From Thermococcus sibiricus MM 739 (GTDB lineage: Archaea; Methanobacteriota_B; Thermococci; Thermococcales; Thermococcaceae), in NCBI RefSeq assembly GCF_000022545.1, contig NC_012883.1, positions 186,001-250,000 on the forward strand: DNA of 64,000 nt, given 5' to 3'. The number at the start of each line of letters is the position of its first letter. Within the stretch, counting starts at the first letter, position 1. The notes under the pieces are model-generated. The model searched no databases and was not told where the DNA came from. It was given only the letters and a program-made list of their open reading frames with translations. A program made the translations under genes and the position numbers. Shown here in pieces: positions 34,212 to 43,563 of the stretch.

Positions 34212-34299
34212 TGGTGCGGGGGGCGGGATTTGAACCCGCGAACCCCTACGGGACGGGACCCTGAATCCCGCGCCTTTGACCAGGCTCGGCAACCCCCGC
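34212..34299 (-). tRNA. tRNA-Leu(CAG)
   Basis: The 88-base type II tRNA begins GCGGGGG and pairs with CCCCCGC before discriminator A. The anticodon stem CGGGA/TCCCG encloses loop TTCAGGG with anticodon CAG for leucine CUG codons. A long variable arm with CCC/GGG pairing is present, and the T-loop is TTCAAAT. The terminal CCA is encoded. No intron is seen. Confidence 0.95.
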
Positions 34300-34323
34300 G
34301 TGTTAGTAAATGAGTCTTGTTGG

Positions 34324-34334
34324 GCTTTTAAATC
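34324..34334 (-). promoter_or_regulatory. TATA box of tRNA-Leu
   Basis: ATTTAAAAGCC on the minus strand lies 25-35 bases before the tRNA 5' end, the usual archaeal TATA distance. Confidence 0.6.
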
Positions 34335-34358
34335 TTTCTCATATGAAGAAGAGAAAGA

Positions 34359-35000
34359 TTATTCGAGCCATATCTCTATTCTCTGAGCTCCTTTGCCTAT
34401 ACTTGAGCGTTTGAGTTTCTTTAAATGGCCAATCTCTTTAATGTCCTTTACGTGAGTTCCTCCACAGGGTAGGATTTCAAAGTCTCTAATCTGAGTGAGT
34501 CTTTTCTTTCCTTCCCACCAAACTTTAACCTCTCCACCCTCATCCACATATCTGTTAAATAACTCGATTATCTTCTCTTTGTGCTGGTTAATGTTCTCAG
34601 GGTACCTTATGTCATAACGTCCCTTTTCTGGATTCATGCCGCTCCCATGTGGTTCCCATGTTCCTTTTCCAAGAACTTCATATAGGATGTGATCTAAGAG
34701 ATGCATTGCAGTGTGAATTCTCATTAACTTGTATCTTCTATCCCAGTCGAGTTTGAGCTCCACCTCATCCCCTACCCTAAACATTTCTGGGTTTTCTACA
34801 ACATGCCAGATGTTTTCTTCCTCGTCTTTGTAAACATCTAAAACCTTAACTCCATTTATAGTGCCAGTGTCGTGGGGTTGGCCTCCTCCAGTTGGGTAGA
34901 AGATTGTCTGGTTTAAAAGGAGGGCGTTTTCTTTAATTTGGAGGACTTTTGCAGTCGCTTCTTTTAAATAGGGGTCTTCATAGTAAAGTTCCTTCGTCAT
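34359..35000 (-). CDS. alaX: Alanyl-tRNA editing protein AlaX
   Basis: The 213-residue trans-editing enzyme hydrolyses mischarged Ser- or Gly-tRNA-Ala. Zinc motifs are HTAMHLLDH (HxxxH) and CGGTHV (CxxxH). The N-terminal barrel has FYPTGGGQPHDTG. The length fits the medium AlaX-M type of Pyrococcus. The start at 35000 has GGTGGTACTT before it. It follows the tRNA-Leu gene in the same direction. Confidence 0.94.
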   Translation of the reverse strand: MTKELYYEDPYLKEATAKVLQIKENALLLNQTIFYPTGGGQPHDTGTINGVKVLDVYKDEEENIWHVVENPEMFRVGDEVELKLDWDRRYKLMRIHTAMHLLDHILYEVLGKGTWEPHGSGMNPEKGRYDIRYPENINQHKEKIIELFNRYVDEGGEVKVWWEGKKRLTQIRDFEILPCGGTHVKDIKEIGHLKKLKRSSIGKGAQRIEIWLE

Positions 35001-35048
35001 AAGTACCACCTAAAAGAAATTAGAAAAAGAGGTTAAAAAATTGTCTAT

Positions 35049-36483
35049 CTACCTTCTTTTCAGCATGAATACAGCCAGTCCAATGAGAATAATCGCCCCA
35101 CCTATTCCTGCTATTTGCGTGTTGGTAAGATTTAGGCCTTCACTCTTTCCTGGTAGTGTATAACGAATGTATGCACGAGTAACATTTCCTAAAAGTGCCT
35201 GAATGTCTTCAAATGGCGCTCCATATCTCACGAATACATTTGCAGTAATTATGATTTTGTTTCCATCTACTAAAGTCGTCAGTATATATTTATTCCCTTT
35301 TATTTCATTGCTTGTATTTTGTGGAATGTCTATGATGGTGGCTGTTGAGGGCAGAATAAACTCTATTTTTAAGCTTTGATTAATGGCATTTTGGGCCCTA
35401 TATCCTAGCTGGGATGGATTTAGAAGGGTCGGATCGAAGGAGTATTGGTATGTTCCATTTACTAGTTTTGTGAAGTTTTTCAGGATGTAATTTGCCTCTA
35501 TTGTTAATGGTCCTTCCTTTTTCCAGACCTAAAATGGTTGCATTAGCATTCTCGACTTGAATACCCTGCGCAACCATTCCTTGGAGGTAGTTTTGGAGTA
35601 TCATGTTTGTTACATTTTGGACTCCCAATAGGTTTATTTGGAGTTTCATAAGCTCTATCTGATCCTTTGGTTCAAAATATGTTTCTCTAACTAGAAGATT
35701 AGTTGTTCCATCCTCTGAAATCTCTGCTTTTAAGTATTGTTCTGTTTTTACAGGTTGATATGATTCTTCTCCTTTGTATGGTGTTTTATAGTGAATGTAG
35801 AATGCACTATATTCACCAAAAAGAGCTTTAAAACCCTCGGGAGAGAGGTTCTCTTCTAAATACAAGTCAGAAGTGATAGTTATTGTATTCCCCTCGACCT
35901 TTGAGCGTACATAGAATTTACTTTGGTTGAATTCTCTTGTGTAGGCTTGTGGATAGTCAACAAGTTCTGCCCCTTCAGGTAGTTCAATTATAAACATATT
36001 GTGTAACTCCATCTTTTGAGGTAATCCGGTATCTGGAATTGGCATTGTTCCATATCCTCTTGTAGGATCCACTATTACCTCCCAGTAATCATTGTAAGAG
36101 TAATATTTGGCAAAGCTCCGAGCATAAGCTGTGAAGACTACGGTAAAGTTGTCTTCTTTAATGCTTGCTAATTTAAAAGTTTGATTCTCTGTTTTAATGC
36201 CCGCATTAGCGAGGCTTGCAATGTAATTATCAAGTTGTTCTTTTTCGAATTTTGCTATTGCCTCCTCATCACTGAGGTTGGTTTGGTTCAATATACTGGC
36301 TATCTCTTGGTTTATTATATCCTTAGGACCTAATATTGAGGTTTTCACAGTTATTTGAGCATCTCCATTCTGCAATATCTTGATCTTAAGTGTGAATTCT
36401 TCTTTATAATAATCCGCAGCCTCTGCATGAACGAGAGAGAGACCCAAAAGTAGAATTATTAAAATACTTACTGCCTTTCTCAT
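35049..36483 (-). pseudogene. Secreted membrane-anchored protein, single-base frameshift
   Basis: The gene would encode about 477 residues: signal peptide (RKAVSILIILLLGLSLVHAEA), a long beta-rich extracellular region with many Asn sequons, and a C-terminal anchor (GIGGAIILIGLAVFMLKRR). The frame breaks in the run of five T at 35518-35522 (A in the sense strand). Dropping one base joins ATILGLEKEGPLTIEANYIL to the C-terminal part; as read, the product ends at 35398. An internal repeat-like pairing of domain halves is visible. It may be real decay or a homopolymer error. Function unknown; ATG 36483 has GGGGGATAGTG upstream. Confidence 0.8.
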
Positions 36484-36612
36484 CACTATCCCCCGATTTT
36501 TATTCTAAAAAATCAGATGGTGGGTTAGTATTTAACTCTATCTATTCAAAAAGTGGTCTCTTCTTTACCCTAAAGGGTGGAACATTCAAAGGAAAAAAGT
36601 AAGAAGAGAAGG

Positions 36613-37889
36613 TCACCATCTGCTCTCGTCGAGTTCTCCCTCAGTTTTTGTAACAATTGTAGTTCCAACCAAGTCGCCAGTGACGTTAACCATTGTCCTA
36701 CCCATGTCCAAGATGGCGTCAATCCCAAGAATCATTGCATAAGCTAATGCGACGGCAGTTCCGGGTTCTAATGATAACCCTACACTTTCTAAAACCATTG
36801 CTAGCATTATTGCTCCAGCTCCTGGAACACCAGCAGTTCCAATTGAAGCCAAGACTGCTGTAAGAACTATTACTAACTGTTGACTGAATGGTAGGGGTTG
36901 TCCAATTGCAAAAGCTATGAACATTGCACAAACACCCTGGTATAAGGCTGTTCCATCCATGTTGATTGTTGCTCCTAATGGGAGTGTGAAGGAGTAAATG
37001 CTCCTTGGCACACCCATGTTCTCTTCAGCAACTCTCATTGTTACTGGTAAAGTACCGCTTGAGCTTCTTGTAACGAAAGCCGTAATCATGGCGTCTTTGG
37101 CTTTGTTAAGGAACTTGATTAAGTCCAAGCCAAAGAATTTTAGGAGGATTCCATAAACTAGCGCTATTTGTATTATTAAGCCCAAGTATACTGCAAGGGT
37201 TACTTCAGCGAGAGGCCCAACAACTTTTACTCCTTGGGTTGCCATGATGTATGCTATTAATGCAAATACACCTATCGGAGCGTACTGCATGACTCCTCTA
37301 ACAATCTTGTACATTGCCTCAGCAAGACCGTCAAAGGCGTTGTAGAGTGTTGTTGCTGAGTTCTTGATTCTTTCATTTTCACTGGTCATGAGGTAACTTA
37401 GTGCTATTCCCAATACAATGGCGAAGAATATTGTTGGGAGAACTGCACCACTTGATAATGCTCCAAATGGGTTTGTAGGTACTATGTTCAGGAGAGTATC
37501 CACAAGGGATGGGGCTGTTGCTTCTATAGCTTTACCTTCGCCCGTGCCGAGTTCAAGTCCAAGACCAGGCTTGAAGAGGTTGGCCATTATGAGTCCTATG
37601 AACACTGCAAAGGCTGATGTTATTAGGTAGTAGATCACTATCTTTACACCTACCCTTCCAAGTCTTGCTGGACTTATGCTTGCAGCACCCACGACCAACG
37701 AAGCCAGGACTATTGGCATCACTAACATCTTCAAGAGTCTAACAAAAAGATCTCCAAGGGGTTTTATTGCAGTAGCTGCTCCGGGATGGCCGATGGCCCC
37801 CACTATCAATCCATAGACTGCACCCAAAACCAACCCAATAAATATCTTCCTCAAAATGGGTATTCTAAATAGCTTTTCAAGAGCCCCAT
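36613..37889 (-). CDS. GltPh-like aspartate/glutamate:Na+ symporter
   Basis: The transporter is close to the structurally known Pyrococcus GltPh and Thermococcus GltTk. Re-entrant loops [10 protein letters not shown] (HP1) and [13 protein letters not shown] (HP2), the NMDGT motif and DMGRTMVN are all intact, the last with the Arg that marks aspartate preference. The most natural start, ATG 37889, gives [11 protein letters not shown], just like GltPh, but this runs into a stop after a T4 run (37853-37856 plus-strand A). One more T joins [11 protein letters not shown] in frame. The frame as read begins at GTG 37899, inside the ribosome-binding site. Confidence 0.93.
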
Positions 37890-37957
37890 AAGGGCTCACC
37901 TCCTTGTATCGCTGTTACATTTCAGATTTATGCGGGGAATATTTGTACATTAAGGTA

Positions 37958-37970
37958 TATAACTTTTTCC
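37958..37970 (-). promoter_or_regulatory. TATA box of the aspartate transporter
   Basis: AAGTTATATACC on the minus strand lies about 70-80 bases before ATG 37889, with GGAGGTGAGC directly before the start, leaving a leader of about 45 bases. Confidence 0.5.
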
Positions 37971-37996
37971 AAAAATCGGGAAAAAAGGAGAAAATG

Positions 37997-38743
37997 TTAT
38001 TCAAACCTCAATGATACATCTCCGTAGAGAATTTTTTCTTTCTTTCCATCCTCAAGTTCAAGGATCAAAGCACCAAATTCGTCAATATCTAAAGCCTTTC
38101 CAGTTAGGGTTTTGTCTTCTGTTATTAGTTTTACCTTTCTTCTTAAAATAGCATTTTCTCTCCATTTCTGGAGGATAAGAGCATCTTTCCCTGCCAAAAA
38201 TTCTCTATACCAATGTTCTAGGCGTTCTACAAGAATCTTAAAAACTTCTATAATGGGTATCTCCACTCCTAATACCTCTCTTAACGAGGTGGAAGTACTC
38301 ACGAGCTCTTGGGGTAAGGAATTGTTAACATTCATACCGATGCCTAGAACGATGTAGTAAACCTCTTTCTCGGAGAAACTTCCTTCTACTAGGATTCCAC
38401 ATATTTTCTTTTCATTAACAAGTACATCATTAGGCCATTTTATTTTTCCTTCAATTCCAAGCTGTTCAAGGGTTTCAACTACTGCTAGGGCTCCAAGAAA
38501 AACGAGTTTTATCATATGTTCTGGGGTGGTATTTGGCTTTAGAATAACACTCATCCAAAGTCCCCCTTGAGGGGAGGCCCATGCTCTAAATTTTCTTCCA
38601 TATCCAGTCTCTTGGACATCTGCCACTATTACTGTGCCCTCTTCTTCATGAGCAGCAATTCTCTTTGCGTATTCGTTAGTTGAGTCTATTTTCTTGAAGT
38701 AGATAATCTTTTTACCGATCAGCTGTGTGTTAAGTTCCAACAT
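37997..38743 (-). CDS. birA: Biotin-protein ligase
   Basis: The 248-residue ligase activates biotin as biotinyl-AMP and attaches it to a carrier lysine. The biotin-binding loop is GYGRKFRAWASPQGGLWMSVIL. Later IKWPNDVLVNEKKICGILVEG holds the catalytic lysine, and a small C-terminal domain follows. No N-terminal HTH is present, so it is a mono-functional ligase. The start at 38743 follows GGTGAAAATC. The likely substrate is the carrier domain of the carboxyltransferase encoded 1 kb away (39831-41603), on the other side of fba. Confidence 0.94.
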   Translation of the reverse strand: MLELNTQLIGKKIIYFKKIDSTNEYAKRIAAHEEEGTVIVADVQETGYGRKFRAWASPQGGLWMSVILKPNTTPEHMIKLVFLGALAVVETLEQLGIEGKIKWPNDVLVNEKKICGILVEGSFSEKEVYYIVLGIGMNVNNSLPQELVSTSTSLREVLGVEIPIIEVFKILVERLEHWYREFLAGKDALILQKWRENAILRRKVKLITEDKTLTGKALDIDEFGALILELEDGKKEKILYGDVSLRFE

Positions 38744-38818
38744 GATTTTCACCGGAAATATTTGGTGTTAAAGAGCTATTTAAGTTAACGATAAGGTTTA
38801 AATTCTAAAAAGGTAATG

Positions 38819-38835
38819 TATCACTAGAGGTGATT
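38819..38835 (+). promoter_or_regulatory. Thermococcales glycolytic motif before fba
   Basis: TATCAC-TAGAG-GTGATT matches the TATCAC-N5-GTGATA motif bound by Tgr/TrmBL1 with one mismatch. It is downstream of a TATA box (TTTAAAT near 38797), the repression-type location, and its right half overlaps the ribosome-binding site. Confidence 0.6.
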
Positions 38836-38838
38836 AGC

Positions 38839-39687
38839 ATGGAATCTTACAACAATATTGGGATAAAGAGGAGACTAAGGAGATTCTTTAGAGGAGATGG
38901 AAGGGCCTTGATTTTTGCAATGGATCATGGATTTGAACATGGTCCAACAGATTTTGAAGAGACTTGGGAGCACATTAATCCAAGTGTTATTATTAGAAAG
39001 GTTGCACGGGCAGGGATTGATGGCGTTATGATGCTTCCAGGAATAGCTAGGATTGCTGGAAACGAGCTTATTGGGAAAGAGGTAGGGCTGATGGTAAAGC
39101 TTACTAGCAAGACCGAACTTAGGCCAAAAGAGGAGTGGCTCATGCAAGATCAACTTGGTTTTGTAGAGGACGCAATTAAGCTTGGTGCTGATGCTGTGGC
39201 GGCAACAGTTTATTGGGGAAGTCCGTATGAGGGAGCTATGATGAGGCAGTTTGCGGAGATAGCCAGTTATGCTCATGATTTGGGGTATCCTGTTGTTCAA
39301 TTTGCATATCCAAGAGGCCCCTACATTAATGAAAAGTACGGAAAAAAGGAAGATTATCGAGTGGTGATGTATGGAGCAAGGGCCGCTGCAGAGATTGGAG
39401 CAGACATGATTAAAACTTATTGGACAGGTTCGAGAGAAACATTTGCCAAAGTTATTGATGCTGCGTCCGGTGTTCCAGTTCTCTTAAGTGGAGGCGCAAA
39501 GACTGACAACCCCTTGGACTTCTTAAAGCTTGTCTGGGAAGTCATTGAAGCTGGAGGAAGTGGAGCTGTTGTAGGTAGAAATATTTTCCAAAGAAAGAAC
39601 CCAGAGACATTTATAAAGGCCCTTTTGAGGGTTATACATAAAAATGAAGAGCCTGAAGAGGCAGCTAAAGCTGAAGGCCTGGTTTGA
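38839..39687 (+). CDS. fba: Archaeal class I fructose-bisphosphate aldolase
   Basis: The 282-residue DhnA-type aldolase cleaves fructose 1,6-bisphosphate to triose phosphates. It has [13 protein letters not shown] near the start, the Schiff-base lysine in [14 protein letters not shown] and the phosphate-binding [11 protein letters not shown] and [13 protein letters not shown]. The length matches characterised Pyrococcus and Thermoproteus enzymes. ATG 38839 has GGTGATTAGC; the two upstream in-frame codons fall in that site. A glycolytic motif overlaps the leader, so sugar control is expected. Confidence 0.95.
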   Translation: MESYNNIGIKRRLRRFFRGDGRALIFAMDHGFEHGPTDFEETWEHINPSVIIRKVARAGIDGVMMLPGIARIAGNELIGKEVGLMVKLTSKTELRPKEEWLMQDQLGFVEDAIKLGADAVAATVYWGSPYEGAMMRQFAEIASYAHDLGYPVVQFAYPRGPYINEKYGKKEDYRVVMYGARAAAEIGADMIKTYWTGSRETFAKVIDAASGVPVLLSGGAKTDNPLDFLKLVWEVIEAGGSGAVVGRNIFQRKNPETFIKALLRVIHKNEEPEEAAKAEGLV

Positions 39688-39830
39688 TGTACATATTTTA
39701 TTTTCTGGCTGCAATGTATAATCACGTTCATAATTTTTCTTTTTTGGGCCTTGGTGGCCAATATAATCTTAATTTGCTAAAGACAAGGGTTATAAAGGTC
39801 AATTTTAAATGGGACTTGAGGTGAGTGAGG

Positions 39831-41603
39831 ATGGTTAGGATAATAGATACTACTCTTAGAGATGCTCATCAATCGCTTATTGCAACAAGGCTCTCAACAA
39901 GCGATATGCTCCCAATAGCCGAGAAGATGGACGAGATTGGCTTTTACTCTATGGAAGTCTGGGGAGGGGCAACTTTCGATGCCGCCCTACGCTTTTTGAG
40001 AGAAGATCCTTGGGAGAGACTAAGAGTCTTAAGAGAGCACATAAGGAAAACAAAGTTTCAGATGTTGCTTAGAGGACAGAATGTTGTGGGATATAAGCAT
40101 TACCCAGACGATGTTGTGGAAAAGTTTGTTGAGCTTGCGCACAAAAATGGAATTGATATTTTTAGGGTCTTTGACGCCTTGAACGACGTTAGAAACATGG
40201 AAAAAGCAATTAAAAAAGCCAAAGAAGTTGGAGCAGAGGTTCAGGGAGCAATAAGTTATACTACTGGAAAGATCTTCACGTTGGAGTATTACCTTCAGAA
40301 AGTTGATGAACTTATTGAGCTTGACGTTGATTACATAACAATTAAGGACATGGCCGCCCTTTTGGATCCTCAGACGGCTTATGAACTTGTGAAAGAGATT
40401 AAAAACCGCTATGGAGTAAAAGTTAACGTTCATACCCATGCGACGAGTGGGTTAGCTTCGGCAACCTACTTGAAAGCCGTTGAGGCTGGAGCAGATTATA
40501 TAGACACGGCTATTTACCCACTTGCTAATGGGACCGCTCAGCCTGCAATCCAGAGCATTTATTACTCTCTGAGAGAAGAGGATAAGCCCAAGATTGACAT
40601 GAAGTTAATCTTTGAAATATCCAGATACCTAAGGAAGCTCTTAGACGAAAAATACGAGCACTTACTGAACAAGAGAGCACTCCATGGCGACCCGAACGTT
40701 TTGATTCATCAAATTCCAGGCGGAATGTACTCCAACTTAATAAAACAATTGAGCGAGCTTAAAGCCTTGGACAAACTCGATGAAGTTCTTGAAGAAGTTC
40801 CTAAGGTCAGGGAGGATCTCGGCTACCCACCGTTAGTTACACCCACATCCCAGATAGTTGGAACTCAAGCGGTTTTTAATGTTCTGTTTGGTAGGTATAA
40901 GATGATAACTGAGGAAACGAAGAATTACGTTAAGGGTCTTTACGGAAGGCCTCCAGCTCCAATAAAGGAGGAAATCAAGAAGCTTATTCTTGGTGATGAG
41001 GAATCTATAAGCGTTAGACCAGCAGATTTGCTTGAACCCATGCTTGAGAAAGCGAGAAAAGAACTTGAGGAAAAGGGCTACCTTGAGAGGGAGGAAGACG
41101 TGGTAACTTACTGCCTCTTCCCACAGGTGGCTTTGGAGTTCTTTGAACTTAGAAAGCAAGGAAAATTAAGGCCAGTTGAAGAAAAACCCAAAGGGAAGGT
41201 AATAAAGGTTTATGTGGGTGGAAGAGAGTATGAGGTTGGCGTTGAAGGAGTAAAGCTTGAGGCTTTGGCAATGCCGAGTTATGCTCCTTCAGAAGTTTCA
41301 ACTCAACCTGTGAGTGCTCCTTCTGCTCCGGTATCGACTCCTTCAGCTCCTGTTGAAGTTCCCACAGCACCGGCACCAACTGCCGCTGGTGAGAATGTTG
41401 TCACTGCTCCGATGCCTGGAAAGATTTTGCGTGTTTTAGTTCGAGAGGGTGATCAAGTTAAGGTTGGCCAGGGGTTGCTTGTTTTGGAAGCCATGAAAAT
41501 GGAGAATGAAATCCCCTCACCAAAAGATGGTGTTGTGAAGAAAATACTAGTGAAGGAAGGCGACACAGTCGACACCGGACAAACACTAATAGAACTCACT
41601 TAG
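39831..41603 (+). CDS. Biotin carboxyltransferase/oxaloacetate decarboxylase alpha-type protein
   Basis: The 590-residue protein has an N-terminal HMGL-like TIM barrel with DTTLRDAHQS, a carboxybiotin lysine in IKDMAALLD, and metal-ligand HTHATSG. A conserved PYC_OADA domain follows, then a Pro/Ala/Ser linker (about 475-525) and a C-terminal biotinyl domain with EAMKMENEI. It is therefore the alpha subunit of oxaloacetate decarboxylase or the carboxyltransferase half of pyruvate carboxylase. No biotin carboxylase or membrane beta subunit lies nearby, so the choice is open. The start at 39831 has GGTGAGTGAGG; TATA-like TTATAAAGG lies near 39791. Confidence 0.92.
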   Translation: MVRIIDTTLRDAHQSLIATRLSTSDMLPIAEKMDEIGFYSMEVWGGATFDAALRFLREDPWERLRVLREHIRKTKFQMLLRGQNVVGYKHYPDDVVEKFVELAHKNGIDIFRVFDALNDVRNMEKAIKKAKEVGAEVQGAISYTTGKIFTLEYYLQKVDELIELDVDYITIKDMAALLDPQTAYELVKEIKNRYGVKVNVHTHATSGLASATYLKAVEAGADYIDTAIYPLANGTAQPAIQSIYYSLREEDKPKIDMKLIFEISRYLRKLLDEKYEHLLNKRALHGDPNVLIHQIPGGMYSNLIKQLSELKALDKLDEVLEEVPKVREDLGYPPLVTPTSQIVGTQAVFNVLFGRYKMITEETKNYVKGLYGRPPAPIKEEIKKLILGDEESISVRPADLLEPMLEKARKELEEKGYLEREEDVVTYCLFPQVALEFFELRKQGKLRPVEEKPKGKVIKVYVGGREYEVGVEGVKLEALAMPSYAPSEVSTQPVSAPSAPVSTPSAPVEVPTAPAPTAAGENVVTAPMPGKILRVLVREGDQVKVGQGLLVLEAMKMENEIPSPKDGVVKKILVKEGDTVDTGQTLIELT

Positions 41604-41682
41604 AGCCTCGGCTTGTCTTTTCTAAATTTTCATTTTTGATTTTTTTGCCCTAAATTGTAAGGAAATTTGGCTGTTTTCGTCC

Positions 41683-41708
41683 ATTTTTTGGTAAATTTAT
41701 CAAAAAAT
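41683..41708. promoter_or_regulatory. 26-bp near-perfect palindrome upstream of cstA
   Basis: The arms ATTTTTTG (41683-41690) and CAAAAAAT (41701-41708) flank GTAAATTTAT, itself symmetric except for one base pair. It lies about 20 bp upstream of a TATA box (ACATATATAC near 41727) and about 75 bp before cstA, as expected for an activator or a repressor of this cluster. Confidence 0.5.
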
Positions 41709-41784
41709 ACTCTAAATTTCCGAAAGACATATATACTACATATACATAAACCTATGATGAATTTCCACAAGGGAGGTGCTTTGG

Positions 41785-43518
41785 ATGAACTCAGCAGTTA
41801 TTATATTGGCGGCTGCAATTATATATGTGGCCATGTATTTTACTTATGGAAAAGCTCTCCAGAACAAAGTCGTCAAAGCCGATCCCAACAGACCAACCCC
41901 TGCACACAAGCTCTATGATGGTGTTGATTACGTTCCAGCGCACCCGGTAGTTCTCTATGGTCATCACTTCGCCTCAATAGCTGGAGCTGGACCTATTACG
42001 GGGCCAGCAATAGCAATGGCGTGGGGATGGTTGCCGTCCTTGCTATGGGTATGGTTTGGAAACGTATTCATTGGGGCAGTGCATGACTATCTGGCTTTGA
42101 TGGCATCAGTAAGGTATGATGGTAAATCTATACAGTGGATTGCTGGAAAAATAATGAGCAAAAGGACGGGGGTTGCTTTTGAAGTTTACATTTGGTTCAC
42201 TCTCCTACTTGTAGTGGCGGCGTTCGTAGCAGTTGTAGCAAGATTGGTAGTCCTGACTCCGGAAGCTGCAACAGCAACGCTGTTGTTCCTTCTAGTGGCA
42301 ATTATTCTAGGCTGGCTGATGTATAAGATGAACGTAAACTTCTATGTTGCAACTATCATAGGGCTAATACTCCTTGTTGTGGCAGTATGGATTGGCTTTA
42401 AGAACCCACTGATCTTTGTTCAAGGTCAAACAGTCGATGGAAGCCCCGAGTATCTTCAGGCATACCACTACTGGAATATTATATTAATGATCTACATTAT
42501 TGTGGCAGCTTCACTGCCAGTATGGATACTTCTTCAGCCCAGAGACTACCTTAACGCCTACATTCTCTGGTTTGGACTCTTAATTGGAGGCATAGCGTTC
42601 ATAGCACTTGCAAAGCCATTTGAAGCCCCAGGATTTACAACGTTCTCAGCAAACGTTGTTGTTGTTGGGCAGCCATCGCCATTCTGGCCTACAGTTCCGC
42701 TGGTGATTGCATGTGGTGCTCTAAGCGGTTTCCACTCCTTAGTTAGTTCAGGAACATCATCGAAACAGCTTGATAAAGAGATCCACGGTCTGTTAGTGGG
42801 TTATGGAGGAATGTTCACTGAGGGATTCCTCTCAACAATAGTCATTACCGCCATAGCTGTCTACGGTGTTAAGCTGACCGGGCTGAGCGTTGCTGAGTGG
42901 GGAACCCAATACATCACCAAGGGAGGTCTTGGAACCTTCATTGGAGGTTATGCTCAAGGACTTGCTGATATGTATGGAATAGACGTTACACTAGGAAAGA
43001 CGTTTGCAACCCTTTGGGTTTCAGCCTTTGCATTGACATCTCTCGACACAGCTACAAGGCTTGGAAGATTTGCATGGCAGGAAGTCTTTGGAATGGTTGT
43101 TGATACGAGCCAAGGAATCTGGAAGAGCCTAACAAACAAGTGGGTTGCCTCAATAATAATTGCAGTGCTTGGAACTTGGATGGCATGGGGAGCCAGTTAT
43201 AAAGTTCTCTGGCCAGCATTTGCCGGTATGAATCAGCTTTTAGCATCAATAGCTATGTTGACAGCAGCTCTATGGGCTTACAAGATACAGAAAGCTGGAA
43301 TATGGAGTTACGCCGTCTTAATTCCAGCTCTCTTCCTGTGGATAACAGTTACGGCAGGTCTCATATGGTACATAGCGGTAGTTCCGCTCAAAGGAAGCAC
43401 ATTAATAGCTGTTAAGGGCTCTCTTATAGTGGGTCTATTGCTTAACTTCCTCTTAGCTTATGACTTCTACCTTGCATGGAAGAGACCTGCCGAGGAATAC
43501 GAAGCGGCTCCGGCGTGA
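41785..43518 (+). CDS. cstA: CstA family transporter
   Basis: The 577-residue membrane protein has many hydrophobic helices and the CstA signatures HHFASIAGAGPITGPAIAM, VHDYLALMASVRYDGKS, GFHSLVSSGTSSKQ and LDTATRLGRFAWQE. In E. coli CstA and its relative BtsT import pyruvate or peptides under carbon limitation. The small YbdD/DUF466 partner seen in bacteria is missing; two unrelated small genes follow instead. The start at 41785 has GGGAGGTGC. A palindrome and TATA box upstream suggest regulation. Confidence 0.93.
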   Translation: MNSAVIILAAAIIYVAMYFTYGKALQNKVVKADPNRPTPAHKLYDGVDYVPAHPVVLYGHHFASIAGAGPITGPAIAMAWGWLPSLLWVWFGNVFIGAVHDYLALMASVRYDGKSIQWIAGKIMSKRTGVAFEVYIWFTLLLVVAAFVAVVARLVVLTPEAATATLLFLLVAIILGWLMYKMNVNFYVATIIGLILLVVAVWIGFKNPLIFVQGQTVDGSPEYLQAYHYWNIILMIYIIVAASLPVWILLQPRDYLNAYILWFGLLIGGIAFIALAKPFEAPGFTTFSANVVVVGQPSPFWPTVPLVIACGALSGFHSLVSSGTSSKQLDKEIHGLLVGYGGMFTEGFLSTIVITAIAVYGVKLTGLSVAEWGTQYITKGGLGTFIGGYAQGLADMYGIDVTLGKTFATLWVSAFALTSLDTATRLGRFAWQEVFGMVVDTSQGIWKSLTNKWVASIIIAVLGTWMAWGASYKVLWPAFAGMNQLLASIAMLTAALWAYKIQKAGIWSYAVLIPALFLWITVTAGLIWYIAVVPLKGSTLIAVKGSLIVGLLLNFLLAYDFYLAWKRPAEEYEAAPA

Positions 43519-43563
43519 AACTCCTTTCCATTCTAAATTTTTTAATTTTGTTGAGGTGATTCA

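Noticed and set aside
36567-36578. ACCCT-AA-AGGGT inverted repeat between the transporter and the frameshifted gene
   Set aside because: It is short, far from either start, and not tied to a TATA box or T-run. Chance is a sufficient explanation.
37890-37899. GTG 37899 as the start of the aspartate transporter
   Set aside because: It falls within GGAGGTGAGC, the ribosome-binding site, and the out-of-frame ATG at 37889 gives the family's usual N-terminus.
41667-41918. Reading frame overlapping the cstA promoter and start
   Set aside because: It covers the palindrome and TATA box and runs in another frame through conserved cstA codons.
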